Assembly (NCBI GenBank): GCA_031761405.1
Contig: JASEVX010000010.1
Span: 9,872,724 to 9,936,723, forward strand
Source: Serripes groenlandicus
Taxonomy: Eukaryota > Mollusca > Bivalvia > Cardiida > Cardiidae
Reading direction: 5' to 3'
Length of the DNA: 64,000 nt
Of this stretch, positions 21,832 through 32,150 are shown in pieces (the first letter of the stretch is position 1; each line of letters opens with the position of its first letter). The translations under genes were made by a program, and so were the position numbers. Below the pieces are notes generated by a model. That model was given only the letters and a program-made list of their open reading frames with translations, did not search any database and had not been told where the DNA came from.

Positions 21832-22068
21832 TTAAACCTTTCCCACTTGCAGACACATTTTGAAGCATCTGCAGCGGACGACTTTTGAAAACATTATGGC
21901 AAAAGAAGAAATTACTCAAAACGAGCAATTTCTCCCTTTGCTACAAAATATATGTTATCAACTGTATTTAATAGTAAAACTCTCATTTATTGAGATTATT
22001 CGTGTTTTTGTCTATATGTTTTGAAAGTCGTCTGCTGCAGAATTGTTGTATGTAGGAAGGTATGTTAA
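21832..22068 (+). mobile_element. Family A MITE in intron 2
   Basis: TTAAACCTTTCCCACTTGCA to TAGGAAGGTATGTTAA, central GCTC-type stem slightly mutated. Confidence 0.8.
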
Positions 22069-22101
22069 CAGACCTGTGGCCCTAAATATTTCTCTCATTA
22101 T

Positions 22102-22320
22102 TTAACCCTTTCCTATAGCTGACCAATTAAAAAAAAATTCAATCAAATTCATGGAAAATCTGTATAAATGTCAGAACAGTAATTGAATAAGCGGAAAGCG
22201 TTGTGAGAAAAAGAGAAATTGCTAATTATGAGCTATTTATCCTTTCGCCAATATGTTTTCAAATGTCGTCTGCTGCAGATGCATCGGCAACAGAAAGTGT
22301 CTGTATGAGGGAAAAGGTTT
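22102..22320 (-). mobile_element. Family A MITE in intron 2
   Basis: TTAACCCTTTCCTATAGC at left; GTCGTCTGCTGCAGATGCAT and GAGGGAAAAGGTTTA at right. The left inner arm is lost. Confidence 0.75.
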
Positions 22321-22323
22321 ACT

Positions 22324-22430
22324 AAACCTATGCTGTGGGCACTCAAAAGAACCATGAATTTACAGACACGATGCTTTAGAGTACCCACAACATAGCATTT
22401 GGTGATCAAATTCGTAATAATGTACATGAA
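22324..22430 (-). mobile_element. Family C hairpin repeat, diverged
   Basis: ACCTATGCTGTGGGCACTCA and GAGTACCCACAACATAGCAT form the family C hairpin arms, with a loop of about 35 bases. Confidence 0.6.
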
Positions 22431-22559
22431 ATTCCAAACTTTACCATACCTGTAGAACCATTATCATAATAATCATAGTTAATTAGACTCATGAGTAAAG
22501 ATAGAGTGAAACGGTATGATAAATATTTCTTTCATGTTACTTCAGGTTGTCTAACATAT

Positions 22560-22790
22560 TTGCCTTTCCCTCATGTAAATGCTTTCTGACTCTCTACAGC
22601 AGACAGCTTTTTGAAAACATAAGTGACAAAAGAAGAAATTGCTCAAAACGAGCAATTTTTCCTTTTGCCACAATGTTTTCCACTTTTAGTCATAGTTTAT
22701 CCCTTCAATTATAGAGATTTTTTATATTTTGACAAAATATGTTCAAAGTCGCCTGCTGCAGAATTGCCATATGGGGGAATATTTTAGCTG
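22560..22790 (+). mobile_element. Family A MITE in intron 2
   Basis: Inner structure is well preserved (GCTCAAAACGAGC centre). Both terminal TTAA motifs are eroded (GCCTTTCCCTCATG; GGGGGAATATTTTA). Confidence 0.85.
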
Positions 22791-22807
22791 TGTCCCAGGA
22801 GAGTGTA

Positions 22808-23028
22808 TCCCTTTCCAATATACAGACCCTTTCTGACGCCCCTTCAGCAGACGACTTTTGAAAACATTGTGGTAAAAGGATAAATTACTCTTAATAAATT
22901 TCCTCTTTTGCCACAAAGTTCTTTATCTTTGTTTAACCCTTTCTCACATACAATATATTTTGCCTCTCTATGTTCAAAAAGTGGTGCGATACAGATTTAT
23001 TGAAAGTGACTGTGGGAGAAGGGTAAAT
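22808..23028 (+). mobile_element. Family A MITE fragments in intron 2
   Basis: Left half copy TATCCCTTTCCAATATACAG to CTCTTTTGCCACAAAG, then a second degraded piece from TTTAACCCTTTCTCACATAC to GTGGGAGAAGGGTAAA. Confidence 0.6.
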
Positions 23029-23409
23029 AAAATTGCCATATAAATGTACATTTTTGAAATCATTTTTGCAAAATTTATGGATAATTTCGTGAAAATAAAT
23101 TATTGAATAATGTCATGAGCATCAGGAGTAATTTTTAGATTTCCTTTTGCCACAATGTTTTCAAGTCTTAGTGCAATATTCCTGTATGCATGTGTGGATG
23201 TTGGCGCTGTATTCAGAAAAGGGGTAAACAGATCCTTAAAAATGTCTGTAGATGGAGTGATTAGTTCCTAATAGGATCTCTGTAAAATACATCAATCATT
23301 GTTACACAGATTCATCTTTATAGCTGAGCGGGGCAAAAAGGGGACCTGAGTGAACTGGGGTGTATATATATACAGAATGCCCTCACAAAGCGATTGCTCA
23401 GCAAGAGCT

Positions 23410-23678
23410 AATCAATTGATTGTTTGGTATTTTATGCTGCTTTCAACAACTTTTTGGTTATATCATGGCATTTCCTGGTTAAGTTAACAGTACTCCTGGT
23501 CCGTTTATCCTGACACCAGCCAGTCTGTTGTAATGCTAACCCAGCAATCCTGAGCGCCAAAGAGGGCAGCAATAACTACCAATTTCAAAGTCTTTGGTAC
23601 AACCAGGCCGGGGATCCAACCCACGACCTCCCAGAACCGAAGTGGACCCTCTACCACGACACCACCGAGGTGGTTGAG
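23410..23678 (-). mobile_element. tRNA-derived SINE (minus orientation) in intron 2
   Basis: Reverse of the 7479/10291 type: GGTATTTTATGCTGCTTTCA tail side, GGTCCGTTTATCCTGACACC body, GGCCGGGGATCCAACC box B side and CTCTACCACGACACCACCGA box A side. Confidence 0.8.
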
Positions 23679-23877
23679 TGCTATAGTCAAAAGATGAAAT
23701 TTGATTAGTACAGTGTAACCATTGTTTTGGCTAGCATATATGCCACATTGTTTTAATATGCCTCTGTTCTTTGAGACTTTATGATTCCAGCGTGTATTGG
23801 GTCAGATCATCAGAATACATCCATGCATGCAGTCAGATCAGCGGCATTCCTTCTTGCAATTATGCTTCAAGCAATCA

Positions 23878-24093
23878 TTGGCCCTCTGCCACATACAACA
23901 AATCTGCACAGACAACTTGTAAACATTTAGTAAAAAATTGATAAAGAAAAGAGCAGTTATTCAATAATGTTGAAAACTTTGTGGCAAAAGGAGAAATTGC
24001 TCATCATGAGCAATTTCTTGTTTTGCCACACTGTTTTCAAAAGTCATCTGCTGCAAAGGAGTCAGAAAGTGTCTATATGGTGGGAAAGGTTTA
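23878..24093 (-). mobile_element. Family A MITE in intron 2
   Basis: CCACATACAACAAATCTGCA at left, TGGGAAAGGTTTA at right. Centre GAAATTGCTCATCATGAGCA then ATTTC is a perfect palindrome. Confidence 0.8.
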
Positions 24094-24202
24094 CCACTAA
24101 TACAATAATTGGATATTTAGGTTAATTTGCTTTAATTAAACTAGAGGTCAGCTACACTTTTATTTTTTTGTCTATTTTTAGGACTAGATTAGCTGGAGAC
24201 TT

Positions 24203-24441
24203 ATCCCTTTCCCACATACAACAAATCTGCAGCAGACTACTTATAGTATAATATAGTGACAAAAACCTGAAAACACTCCATAAACTATAGCTTAGTTGTT
24301 ATTAATAAAGTTGAAAACATTGTGGCCAAAGGAGAAATTGTTCATTGTAAGCTAAATTCCACCTTTGGCCACTTTATCATGTTTTCAAAAGTCGTTTGCT
24401 GCTTTTGCGTCAAAATGCATCTACTGGTGGGAAAGGGTTAA
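24203..24441 (-). mobile_element. Family A MITE in intron 2
   Basis: ATCCCTTTCCCACATACAAC to GGTGGGAAAGGGTTAA. A (GAT)n microsatellite follows. Confidence 0.8.
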
Positions 24442-24484
24442 CAGTGATGATGATGATGATGTAGATGTGTGGAAAAATTGACAC

Positions 24485-24673
24485 ATTTACAACAGTTGAC
24501 ATTTGAAAACATAAAAAAATAATAAATTAGCAATTTCTCCTTTTGCCAGAATGTTTTCAACTTCCTTCATTAACTTTATTTTCCTTTTTATAGATGTTTC
24601 GGTTATCAGATCTGCATCTATAGACGATTTCGAAGTTGTCTGCTGCAGACTTGTTGTATGCGGGAAAGGGTAA
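24485..24673 (+). mobile_element. Family A MITE, left-truncated
   Basis: It begins inside the left arm (TTGACATTTGAAAACATAAA) and keeps GTCTGCTGCAGACTTGTTGT and GCGGGAAAGGGTAA. Confidence 0.7.
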
Positions 24674-24730
24674 CGGCAAAATGCACAAACAAATGTGCTT
24701 GTTGGGAAAAAAGATTTTCTTATAGGTCCC

Positions 24731-24959
24731 TTAACCCTTTCCCTCATACGACAATTCTGCAGCAGACTACTTTGAACATATTGTTTCAAAAGTAGAAATT
24801 CTCTATAAATGAATGGATAACCTATGACTTAAAGTGGAAAACATTGTGGCTAAAGGAGAAATTGCTCGTTTTGAGCAATTTCTTCTTTTGTCACTATGTT
24901 TTCAAAAAGCCGTCTGCTGCAGAGGCATCAGAAAGCGTCTATATGAGGGAAAGGGTTAA
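24731..24959 (-). mobile_element. Family A MITE in intron 2, well preserved
   Basis: TTAACCCTTTCCCTCATACG to TATGAGGGAAAGGGTTAA, centre GCTCGTTTTGAGC. Confidence 0.9.
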
Positions 24960-25179
24960 AAGCAGCATAATAACACAGACCAACATTTAAGTACTCCTCC
25001 TGTCTTTATTGATCTGGTGCATCCACATTATACCATCAAATCCTCAAAGGACCAAGTCAGTACTTAGTTCATATTATCATCCACTATACCCTTGGGATAT
25101 AATTATTTGCCTCATCATCGTGTTCTCTTCATGTTTCATTGGGATATATACAGTTGGTTAGCAGAAGTATTGATATGAC

Positions 25180-25373
25180 ACTTTCCCACATACAACAACA
25201 TTTTATATGCAGCAGACGACTTTGAAAACATCCGGGTAAAAACATGGAAATCTCTGTAAATGAAAGGTGAAATTGCTCTGACATCATGAGCAGTTTCTCC
25301 TTTTGTCACAATGTTTTCAAAAACTCGTCTGCTGCAGATACGTCAGAATGCGTATACAATATGGAAAGTGATA
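25180..25373 (-). mobile_element. Family A MITE next to the exon 3 acceptor
   Basis: ACACTTTCCCACATACAAC to ATATGGAAAGTGATAA. Its right end is about 60 bases before exon 3, so it overlaps the zone where a branch point would lie. Confidence 0.75.
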
Positions 25374-25436
25374 AAGACTTAGAAATACGTATTCCTAGAA
25401 GTAGAAGTTTGAATTACTTTTCTTTCTTACTTTCAG

Positions 25437-25569
25437 ACTGGATACCGTATTGTTGGACTGGCAACCGATCTGGGACAAAATTATCTCTTCTGGTCGGATA
25501 TCAGTGCTGATTACAAAGGAATCTATCGATCAGATCTTACGGGTGGAAACGTCACATGCATCGTTAAAG
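25437..25569 (+). CDS. LDLR class B repeat protein, exon 3 (YWTD-type blade)
   Basis: The acceptor TTTTCTTTCTTACTTTCAG ends at 25436 and the donor is G|GTGATT at 25570. The 133 bases read 44 codons plus one base in the phase set by exon 2. The peptide contains LATDLGQNYLFWSD, then KGIYRSDLTGGNV and TCIV, the hallmark of an LDL-receptor class B (YWTD) repeat: hydrophobic-D...LFWSD (for YWTD)...I-R..L.G.N...IV. Such repeats form six-bladed beta-propellers in LDLR/LRP, nidogen and related extracellular proteins. More blades and probably EGF or other modules should follow, but I could not find exon 4 in the window. Intron 2 is 4.36 kb and mostly repeats. Confidence 0.85.
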
Positions 25570-25659
25570 GTGATTATGACTCTAGTCTGATATCTATAGA
25601 AGGTCCACATATATATATACATAAGGGATTTAACATTATGAGCAATATCTCCTTTCATA

Positions 25660-25867
25660 ACTCCCGGCTCGACCAACTTTATTTCCGACGTTAGACAAAA
25701 GTCATTGCGACATGCGTCTTCCACCAATGGGCTAAGTCTATGTGGAAAAGCAGCCAGTTGCTTGGGAAGATTGTTGTGTGGAGTACTTGTGGGAGAAAAC
25801 CAGGAAACACATGAGTAGGTGAACTGGCCGCCGTGATATAACTGAGAAATTGTTAAAAACGGCGTTA

Positions 25868-25899
<32 letters not shown>

Positions 25900-25900
25900 C
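25660..25900 (+). mobile_element. tRNA-derived SINE in intron 3
   Basis: Head side CCCGGCTCGACCAAC, then TTCCACCAATGGGCTAAGTC, GTGGAAAAGCAGCCAGTTGC, GGCCGCCGTGATATAACTGA, AAAAACGGCGTTAAACC and an (AATC)n tail. Confidence 0.8.
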
Positions 25901-26087
25901 TTTCATAACAATGTCTTCCTGCTAAAAAGGAATCAAAATGTGTCTATAATTATAAGGGTAGGTAGAGGGTTCAGCCCTTACCATAGACCGAACAGCTTGT
26001 TTGGTCCAGTGACGTCTGTGTCAGACTGGTCCAAATTGTTGTGTTGAAAATATAAGTGTTTTATTCAGTGACGTAGATGATCTTACT

Positions 26088-26516
26088 TTAAAACAGTCTA
26101 AACAAAAATACTAGCTTTCATTTACCTGGTGACATGTGCGTCATAAGCTCACTTAGCTCGCGACAAGTGCGCCATAAGCTCACTGCAATCTTATTAACCC
26201 TTTCCCTCATACGACAATTCTGCAGAAGACGACTTTGAACATATTATGTCAAAAGATAGAAAATCTCTATAATTGAATGGATAACCTACGACTAAAAGTG
26301 GAAAACATTGTGGCAAAAGGAGAAATTGCTCGTTTTGAGCAATTTCTTCTTTTGTCACTATGTTTTCAAAAAGCCGTCTGCTGCAGAGGCGTCAGAAAGC
26401 ATCTATATGAGGGAAAGGGTTAAAACAGTCCAAATCAAAATACTAGCTTTTATTTAGCTTGTGACAAGTGCGCCATAAGCTCGCGACAAGTGTGCCATAA
26501 GCTCACTGATTAAGCT
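26088..26516. repeat. About 100-bp direct repeat flanking a MITE
   Basis: 26088-26193 (TTAAAACAGTCTAAAC, AATACTAGCTTTCATTTA, GACAAGTGCGCCATAAGCTC) recurs, diverged, at 26420-26516 (TTAAAACAGTCCAAATC onward). The family A MITE lies exactly between the two copies. Confidence 0.7.
26194..26423 (-). mobile_element. Family A MITE, well preserved
   Basis: TTAACCCTTTCCCTCATACG to TATGAGGGAAAGGGTTAA, centre GCTCGTTTTGAGC, between two copies of a flanking repeat. Confidence 0.9.
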
Positions 26517-27049
26517 TGCAGCCCTAGAATATTAAGACTGCTGGTGCGCGCAAGGAAATTAAGCTTTCGGATATATAGTTCTTGTTTCGCAATCTTCACT
26601 TTAGATTCCTGCAAACTTAGAAACAGTTACGTTCATGACAAGCTTGCAACAGCAGGAAGTTGTGTGAATTTTCAAATTTTCAAAATGGAGGCTTACCATG
26701 TGACAGTTAAAATTAAGGCCATGTTTTCAAAATATGCTCGCTTAACATGGTGGCTTGTAAGTAACTTTTCTTGGCATGATAATGATAAATTCACATAAAA
26801 TCACCTTTAAATGAAGATTTGCTAGCACAGGATTTACTCAGAATTGACAATGTCTGCCATCAATTTTGTAAATGGAAACATGTGACATGTTAACTTATGT
26901 TAATGACTGTTTATTAAGTGATTTATAGTGAAAATACATAATGTGGGAAAGGGTTAAAATAGAAAATTTCATTTATAAGTATTTTCAATTTATGCAAAAA
27001 ATAATTAATTTGGATGTAAATTGAAATCTTTGTCAAATTTTCAAAATAA

Positions 27050-27231
27050 ACTGTATCCCACATATAGGCATTTTTTTATGTCTCTGTTGTACACCACTTT
27101 TGAAAAGTTATGTCACAATATTTTCATATATCATTCAAAAACTAAACTTTTGTATAAATATAATCGCAATATTTTTCTCCTGATTATTTCAGTCGTCTGC
27201 TGCAGAGTTGTTGTGTACGAGAAAGCGTTAA
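27050..27231 (+). mobile_element. Family A MITE, degenerate
   Basis: CCCACATATAGGCATTTTTT at left and TCGTCTGCTGCAGAGTTGTT with GAGAAAGCGTTAA at right. The centre is lost. Confidence 0.65.
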
Positions 27232-27600
27232 GGTTGTGGGCTTGCAAGCTTTCGCGATCATAACACAGTCAAATTAAGCTCATGAATATCTTAAGATTGC
27301 CATTGCTGCAATTGCAAGCTTGCACAATCTTGTTATGGCTGCGCAATCTTGCAAGCTCACAATTAAGATATCTATAATGTTCCAATCTCAACCTTGCAAG
27401 CATGTGCAATCTAAATAAGGTTGCGCAACCTTATGAGCTTTCACAACCTTATGAGCTTGCACTATCTAATCAAGGTTGCGCAAGCTAAAATATACATGCA
27501 TCAAGATAAAATTTGGAATGTTCCAATCGCAATCTAACTGCGCGCTATTATTCGCAAGCTTGTTGCAAGTACCTTACCTCAATCTGAATTAAGCTTGCGG
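27225..27600. repeat. Palindromic-word array (GCAAGCTTGC / TTGCGCAA)
   Basis: Words such as GCTTGCAAGC, GCAAGCTTGC, GGTTGCGCAACC and GAGCTTGCA recur at irregular spacing with no fixed period. I see no coding signal. A related run (GACAAGTGCGCCATAAGCTC) lies just upstream at 26.1-26.5 kb. Confidence 0.7.
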
Positions 27601-27898
27601 TCTTGCAGCATACACTTAACATGCTATGATTTCCAATACCATAGATTAATCATTTATTTTTCATCAACAATTTAATCTCCTCTCTAGGTTTGTTTGCCTT
27701 GATTTTCATTTCAAACATTTAACACAACGATTTCAAAGATTCCTAAAAATATCACATTCATTACAGTTTGCGATTTATTTACATAATTTAATAACACAAA
27801 TATATTGACAACTGTCCAGTTGACAAGCAAAGGCGAATGGGCATGTTCAAATTCGGCTTTATCTTCTCCAAAAGTACAATCAGAAAAGTGAATGTCGG

Positions 27899-28129
27899 TT
27901 AACCCTTTCCCTCATACGACAATTCAGCAGCAGACGACTTTGAACATATTGTGTCAAAAAATAGAAAATCTCTATAATTGAATGGATAACCAATGACTTA
28001 AAGTGTCAAAACATTGTGGCAAAAGGAGAAATTGCTTGTTTTGAGCAATTTCTTCCTTTGTCACTATGGTTTCAAAAAGCCGTCTGCTGCAGAGGCGTCG
28101 GAAAGCGTCTATATGTGGGAAAGAGTTAA
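27899..28129 (-). mobile_element. Family A MITE, well preserved
   Basis: TTAACCCTTTCCCTCATACG to ATGTGGGAAAGAGTTAA, centre GCTTGTTTTGAGC. Confidence 0.9.
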
Positions 28130-28457
28130 TGGTCAATATCAACATTAAGATATTTTCCCTGAAAGTTTCAACAATTCTGTGTTATTCTACGTTGTTAAAA
28201 GTTAGTTCTTCACACATCTTCCCAAACCAATTTCCCCCAACAGATTCATGTGGATAGCCGAATGTTTCCTAAGAGATAAAAAGTAATGTCTCTATTCCTA
28301 TTGATTTTGACGATATGCCAGCGATAGACCACAAGAGAGGTTTTCCATCCAATTTCGTGGATTCTCCTTGCCATGGTCAATTAATGCATTAACAGTATTT
28401 TCTCTTCTTGCTTGTCTGCCTTTCTGGATTGTTTTCACGATAAAGTTTGACTTCTAC

Positions 28458-28927
28458 ACCCATTCCCACATGTAGACACATTTTGACACATTTGTAGATG
28501 CATCTATGACTTTTGCAACATCTTTTTCTCAACTCTGTTCAATTATTATACTTTCATATTATTGCTAAGATGTTTTCAAACTGGTCTGCTGCAGATTTGT
28601 TGCATGTGGAAAAAGGGTTGCAATCATTTACCTGATATAATATGATATGATATGAAGACATTTCGTTGTTGTGATGAATTATCAAAATGAATTACATCAT
28701 GTGAGCTTCAACATCGATATTTTCAATAATTGCAAAGATAATATGCATCGGTCAGTGACAATATCAAAGACTGGAATTGACGAGATGAAATCCATTTGTT
28801 AAGGCATCAAAAATCTTCTGTATCGTGGCAAAGATTACCCCTTTCCGGCATACAACTTTGGAAACATTTAAGTCAGGGAGTGCACTACAGATGTGCTAAA
28901 ATCTGTCTGCAAGTTAGAAAGGGTTAA
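28458..28927. mobile_element. Two deleted family A MITEs
   Basis: 28458-28618: CCCATTCCCACATGTAGACA to ATGTGGAAAAAGGGTT, without centre. 28836-28927: TTACCCCTTTCCGGCATACA to TTAGAAAGGGTTAA, only about 90 bp. Between them is unassigned DNA. Confidence 0.6.
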
Positions 28928-29051
28928 AAGCAAATATTTCATTTATAAGAAAGACCATACATTGTTGGAAAGGCTGTATATATTTGATTAACAATAATTT
29001 CTAATCCTATCAGCTTTATTTTTGTGCAACAATTAAGCCTGTAACACAGAC

Positions 29052-29098
29052 AAACAGTCTGTCTGTCTGTCTGTCTGTGTGTTTGTCTGGTCTGTCAC
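29052..29098. repeat. (CTGT)n microsatellite
   Basis: AGTCTGTCTGTCTGTCTGTC continuing as CTGTGTGTTTGTCTGG. Confidence 0.9.
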
Positions 29099-29202
29099 AC
29101 TTAGATCATATTTGTAAAATTGTAACTGTTACAATATAAAATGGAGAATGGATGCATTACAGTCAGTGAGTTCATCACTTTTCAACCATCAAAAAAGGAA
29201 TC

Positions 29203-29425
29203 CGCTGTGGCCGAGTGGTTAGCGTCGGGGAATTGAAACAGGGCATCCCCGGTTCGATCCCCAGTCGAAGTGATGATGGTGATTTGTGCCCTTTTGCAAG
29301 GCACATTTCCTGAACTATAGTACTGATTTGTTTACCCAGGAATAATGAATAAGTAACTGTTGCCACGATATAAGTAAAATAATGTTGAAAATGATGTAAA
29401 ACCCCAATATAACAAAATATAATCA
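29203..29425 (+). mobile_element. tRNA-derived SINE, second head type
   Basis: The head CGCTGTGGCCGAGTGGTTAG (box A-like, Ser/Leu tRNA-like) and CCCGGTTCGATCCCCAGTCG (box B-like) fit a tRNA-derived 5' end. The body has GGCAAGGCACATTT-like and TTTGTTTACCCAGGAATAA, and the tail is TAAAACCCCAATA. I reject a functional tRNA because the 3' part continues into the SINE body seen again at 29893. Confidence 0.7.
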
Positions 29426-29635
29426 ACCATCAAAACACCATATGGTTGTGAGGGAAGCCTTAAGGGTTAATTGAGTATTGTATAAATGGGGATCAATCAT
29501 TATTACAATAATATTATAAATGTTTTACCCTTTGGGGAGTCTGTAGATAGACCAATAGTTCTTTCATTGTTTGAGAATTCAGATTGTTTTCTTTAGTTTG
29601 ATTATTTTCTGTGTTCTAGATTTACAGCAACCATT

Positions 29636-29867
29636 TTAACCCTTTCCCTCATATAGATGCTTTCTGATGCCTCTGCAGCAGACGGCTTTTTGAAAACATA
29701 GTGTCAAAAGAAGAAATTGCTCAAAACAAACAATTTCTCCTTTTGCCACAATGTTTTCCACTTTTAGTCATAGGTGATCCATTCAATTATAGAGATTTTT
29801 CTTTTTTTTTGACAAATTATGTTTAAAGTTGTCTGCTGCAGAATTGTCGTATGAGGGAAAGGGTTAA
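29636..29867 (+). mobile_element. Family A MITE, well preserved
   Basis: TTAACCCTTTCCCTCATATA to TATGAGGGAAAGGGTTAA; the centre stem GCTCAAAACAAAC has one mutated side. Confidence 0.9.
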
Positions 29868-29892
29868 ATTGATGTTTTTCCGAATCTATATG

Positions 29893-30060
29893 TTCGGTCC
29901 CCAGTCGCGGTACTACGGTCATGGTCGAGTGTCCTTGGGCAAGGCACATTTTCTAGCCTAGTACTGGTTTGTTTACCCAGGGATCATGAATAAGTGAACT
30001 GTCGCCTTTGATATAACTGAAATATTGTTGAAAGCGGCGTAAAACCCCAATAAAAGAAAT
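29893..30060 (+). mobile_element. tRNA-derived SINE, head-truncated
   Basis: GTTCGGTCCCCAGTCGCGGT, GGGCAAGGCACATTTTCTAG, TTTGTTTACCCAGGGATCAT, GTTGAAAGCGGCGTAAAACC, then CCAATAAAA. Same family as 29203. Confidence 0.7.
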
Positions 30061-30179
30061 GAGAATCCATATTACAGTAGTTGTATGACCATTCTGACTG
30101 TACTACCATTACCTTATATATAGTAAATGAAATTCTTTTTAATTCAGCTTATACTTGCAGTCAAGGCTCAATGCTTCAT

Positions 30180-30385
30180 TTCAATTGATTGATGTGGGTC
30201 AATAATTTAGGCTGTTTTCAACAAGTATTTAGTCAGTTAACCCATCCATGTATTTCCTGGCTATCTCACACGAGAACTCCACACAACAACAGTCTTTCCA
30301 AGCAACTGGCTGCTTTTCCACATAGACTATTTGCCCGTTGTTGGAAGACTATATAATGACACATGTAACAGTGACTTTTCAAACT
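30180..30385 (-). mobile_element. tRNA-derived SINE (minus orientation), diverged
   Basis: AATTGATTGATGTGGGTCAA tail, CCTGGCTATCTCACACGAGA, CAACTGGCTGCTTTTCCACA, AACAGTGACTTTTCAAAC. The tRNA head is missing. Confidence 0.65.
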
Positions 30386-30723
30386 TCAGATTTATTTCAA
30401 GCTATACATGTAGATATAAATGCTGAGAAAAGGGTCAACAGACTCAACACCTAATGATGTAGATAAACATGTATATATACTCAATGCATTTAAAAACGCA
30501 ATTAATGTTATGAAGCTTGGCTCTATTTTTTGTAGGCTGAACATTATTTATTTCAAACATAAGCAGAATCATGCTTTAGGTGTAATTCATAGTGGTTATG
30601 ATACATCCCATGCAGTTATATTGAAAGCATAAACTTAATGTTTTATGCCTGCAACTTGATTCTCAGAAAATTTGGGTACAAAATTTGTGTTGACAGACGA
30701 TAAGTAAAAACACAAAATTGTGG

Positions 30724-30958
30724 TTATTCCTTTCCCTCATATAGACACTTTCTAACGCCTCTGCAGCAGATGGCTTTTTGAAAACATAGTGACAAAAGAA
30801 GAAATTGCTCAAAACGAGCAATTTCTCCTTTTGCCGCAATGTTTTCCACTTTTAGTCATACTACGGGTTATCCATTCAATTATAGAGATTTTCCATTTTT
30901 TAACAAAATACGTTCAAAGTCGTCTGCTGCAGAATTGTCGTATGAGGGAAAGGGATAA
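30724..30958 (+). mobile_element. Family A MITE, well preserved
   Basis: TTCCTTTCCCTCATATAGAC to TATGAGGGAAAGGGATAA, centre GCTCAAAACGAGC. The flanking tetranucleotides are TTAT and ATAA rather than TTAA. Confidence 0.9.
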
Positions 30959-30960
30959 AG

Positions 30961-31115
30961 CAGGCGGCATTTTGAAAACATAGTGACAAAAGAAGAAATT
31001 GCACAGAACGTGCAATTTCTCCTTTTGTCACAATGTTTTCCACTTTTAGTCATAGGTTATCCATCTGACAAAATATGTTCAAAGTGCAGAATTGTCGTAT
31101 GAGGGAAAGGGTTAA
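30961..31115 (+). mobile_element. Family A MITE, left end missing, in tandem with the previous copy
   Basis: It starts within GCAGGCGGCATTTTGAAAAC and ends TATGAGGGAAAGGGTTAA. The centre is the alternative GCAC AGAAC GTGC stem. Part of the right arm (GTCGTCTGCT) is deleted. Confidence 0.85.
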
Positions 31116-31120
31116 ACACA

Positions 31121-31250
31121 AACCTTTCCCAACGCCTGTCTTTACTGATAAAAAACATCTCTTCCTCTTATCAATGCACTGCACTGTACCTTTCTGGAAC
31201 TTAAGCAACTTGTCAATTTTTATTAATTCACAAGCCAAGGTAAAGTCAAT
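31121..31250 (-). pseudogene. Helicase-like fragment (Walker A region), truncated
   Basis: On the minus strand the frame reads LLKFQKGTVQCIDKRKRCF then LSVKTGVGKGLC. This resembles the start of a RecQ/DEAH-like helicase domain: an FQ..ai..i..gkDvflSvpTGaGKS pattern with a Walker A-like TGVGKG. The reading continues straight into the end of the adjacent family A MITE (TTAA at 31112-31115), so the gene fragment is cut there. Upstream codons (ACELIKIDK) may belong to it. No downstream helicase motifs are seen on the other side of the MITEs. The final Ser/Thr of the P-loop is Gly here. It could be a decayed exon or a retrogene piece. The family assignment is by eye only. Confidence 0.4.
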
Positions 31251-31639
31251 ATTTAGATGAGGTTGCCTTTTATTTATAAATAACTAATGATAGTTTTCAT
31301 TACGAGGGATCTTATTGGCTGTTATGTGCAGTACAACATTGTACTGTATTCAATCAGAAACAATACTGGCTATCTGTCAAAACAGCAAAATGGCAGTGAA
31401 ATATCCCGAGGGTGATATGTTGGAGCATAGCGGGGTCAACATCCCTTGGTAAACGACAATGCCTTATTTCTGATGGTCAGTTATCATACAAGCACTGTAA
31501 AATGTGTATAAAAACTATTGGTCTATTATTGAAGGCATAATGGTTTGCTAGAAAGCACAGTCCAGTAGCATTCTATTGTTATAAAACCTGGTGAAATATA
31601 TTTCACTCCTATGTGAAATTCAGTTCTTATGTTTAACTT

Positions 31640-32150
31640 TAAGACCTGTTCAAGAACAGTTCTAGAACAGTTATAGATGGCTGTTCAAGAACATTTGTAC
31701 TTGAACTGTGCAAGAACACTGTTTAAGAACAGTTCTTGAATGTTTTAATTACATGCTAAAGTTCTTAAAATGGTCTTGAACATTATAAGAATGGTTTGTG
31801 AACTTGAATGTTCTTAAAATGCTCAATTATGTTCTTGATGAAATTAGTGTAAGAACAAGTGAAGAACTATTTAGGAACTGTTTAATGTTTTTTTAAATAA
31901 TGCAAAAAGGTTCTAGCATGGAAACACCGGTTCTCGAACCTCTTAACATTTATCACGGCTCATGGGAATACTTAAAAATAAATGTCAAAAACCAACAATA
32001 CTGACAAATAAATTCAACAATTTATGTGTAAGTAAACAAATCACCGATTCACATAAAATGTATTACGTATAATGCGTTTTTGGAAATATATAAACAGTCC
32101 TTCCACTAAAGGTTCGAGAATAGGTACAGTTCGAGAACAGGGACCTGTAC
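31640..32150. repeat. TTCnnGAA palindromic-word array, left part
   Basis: Words GTTCAAGAAC, GTTCTAGAAC, GTTCTTGAA, GTTCTCGAAC and GTTCGAGAAC recur at irregular spacing; I count seven matches to TTCnnGAA. The same kind of array resumes at 37750-38456 beyond the DIRS element. No coding sequence is seen. Confidence 0.75.

Noticed and set aside
25530..25877. 115-residue minus-strand frame
   Set aside because: Antisense of exon 3 and a SINE; no domain.
26544..26798. Open frame with a Kozak-like ATG at about 26685 running to a GTAAGT at 26758
   Set aside because: The peptide (MEAYHVTVKIKAMFSKYARL and onward) has no recognisable domain or leader, and the segment sits in repeat-rich DNA of the LDLR-B intron. 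Donor and ATG could be chance.
29203..29275. Possible Ser/Leu tRNA gene
   Set aside because: It has box A- and box B-like words, but the 3' side runs into the SINE body shared with 29893-30060 and no proper acceptor stem closes.
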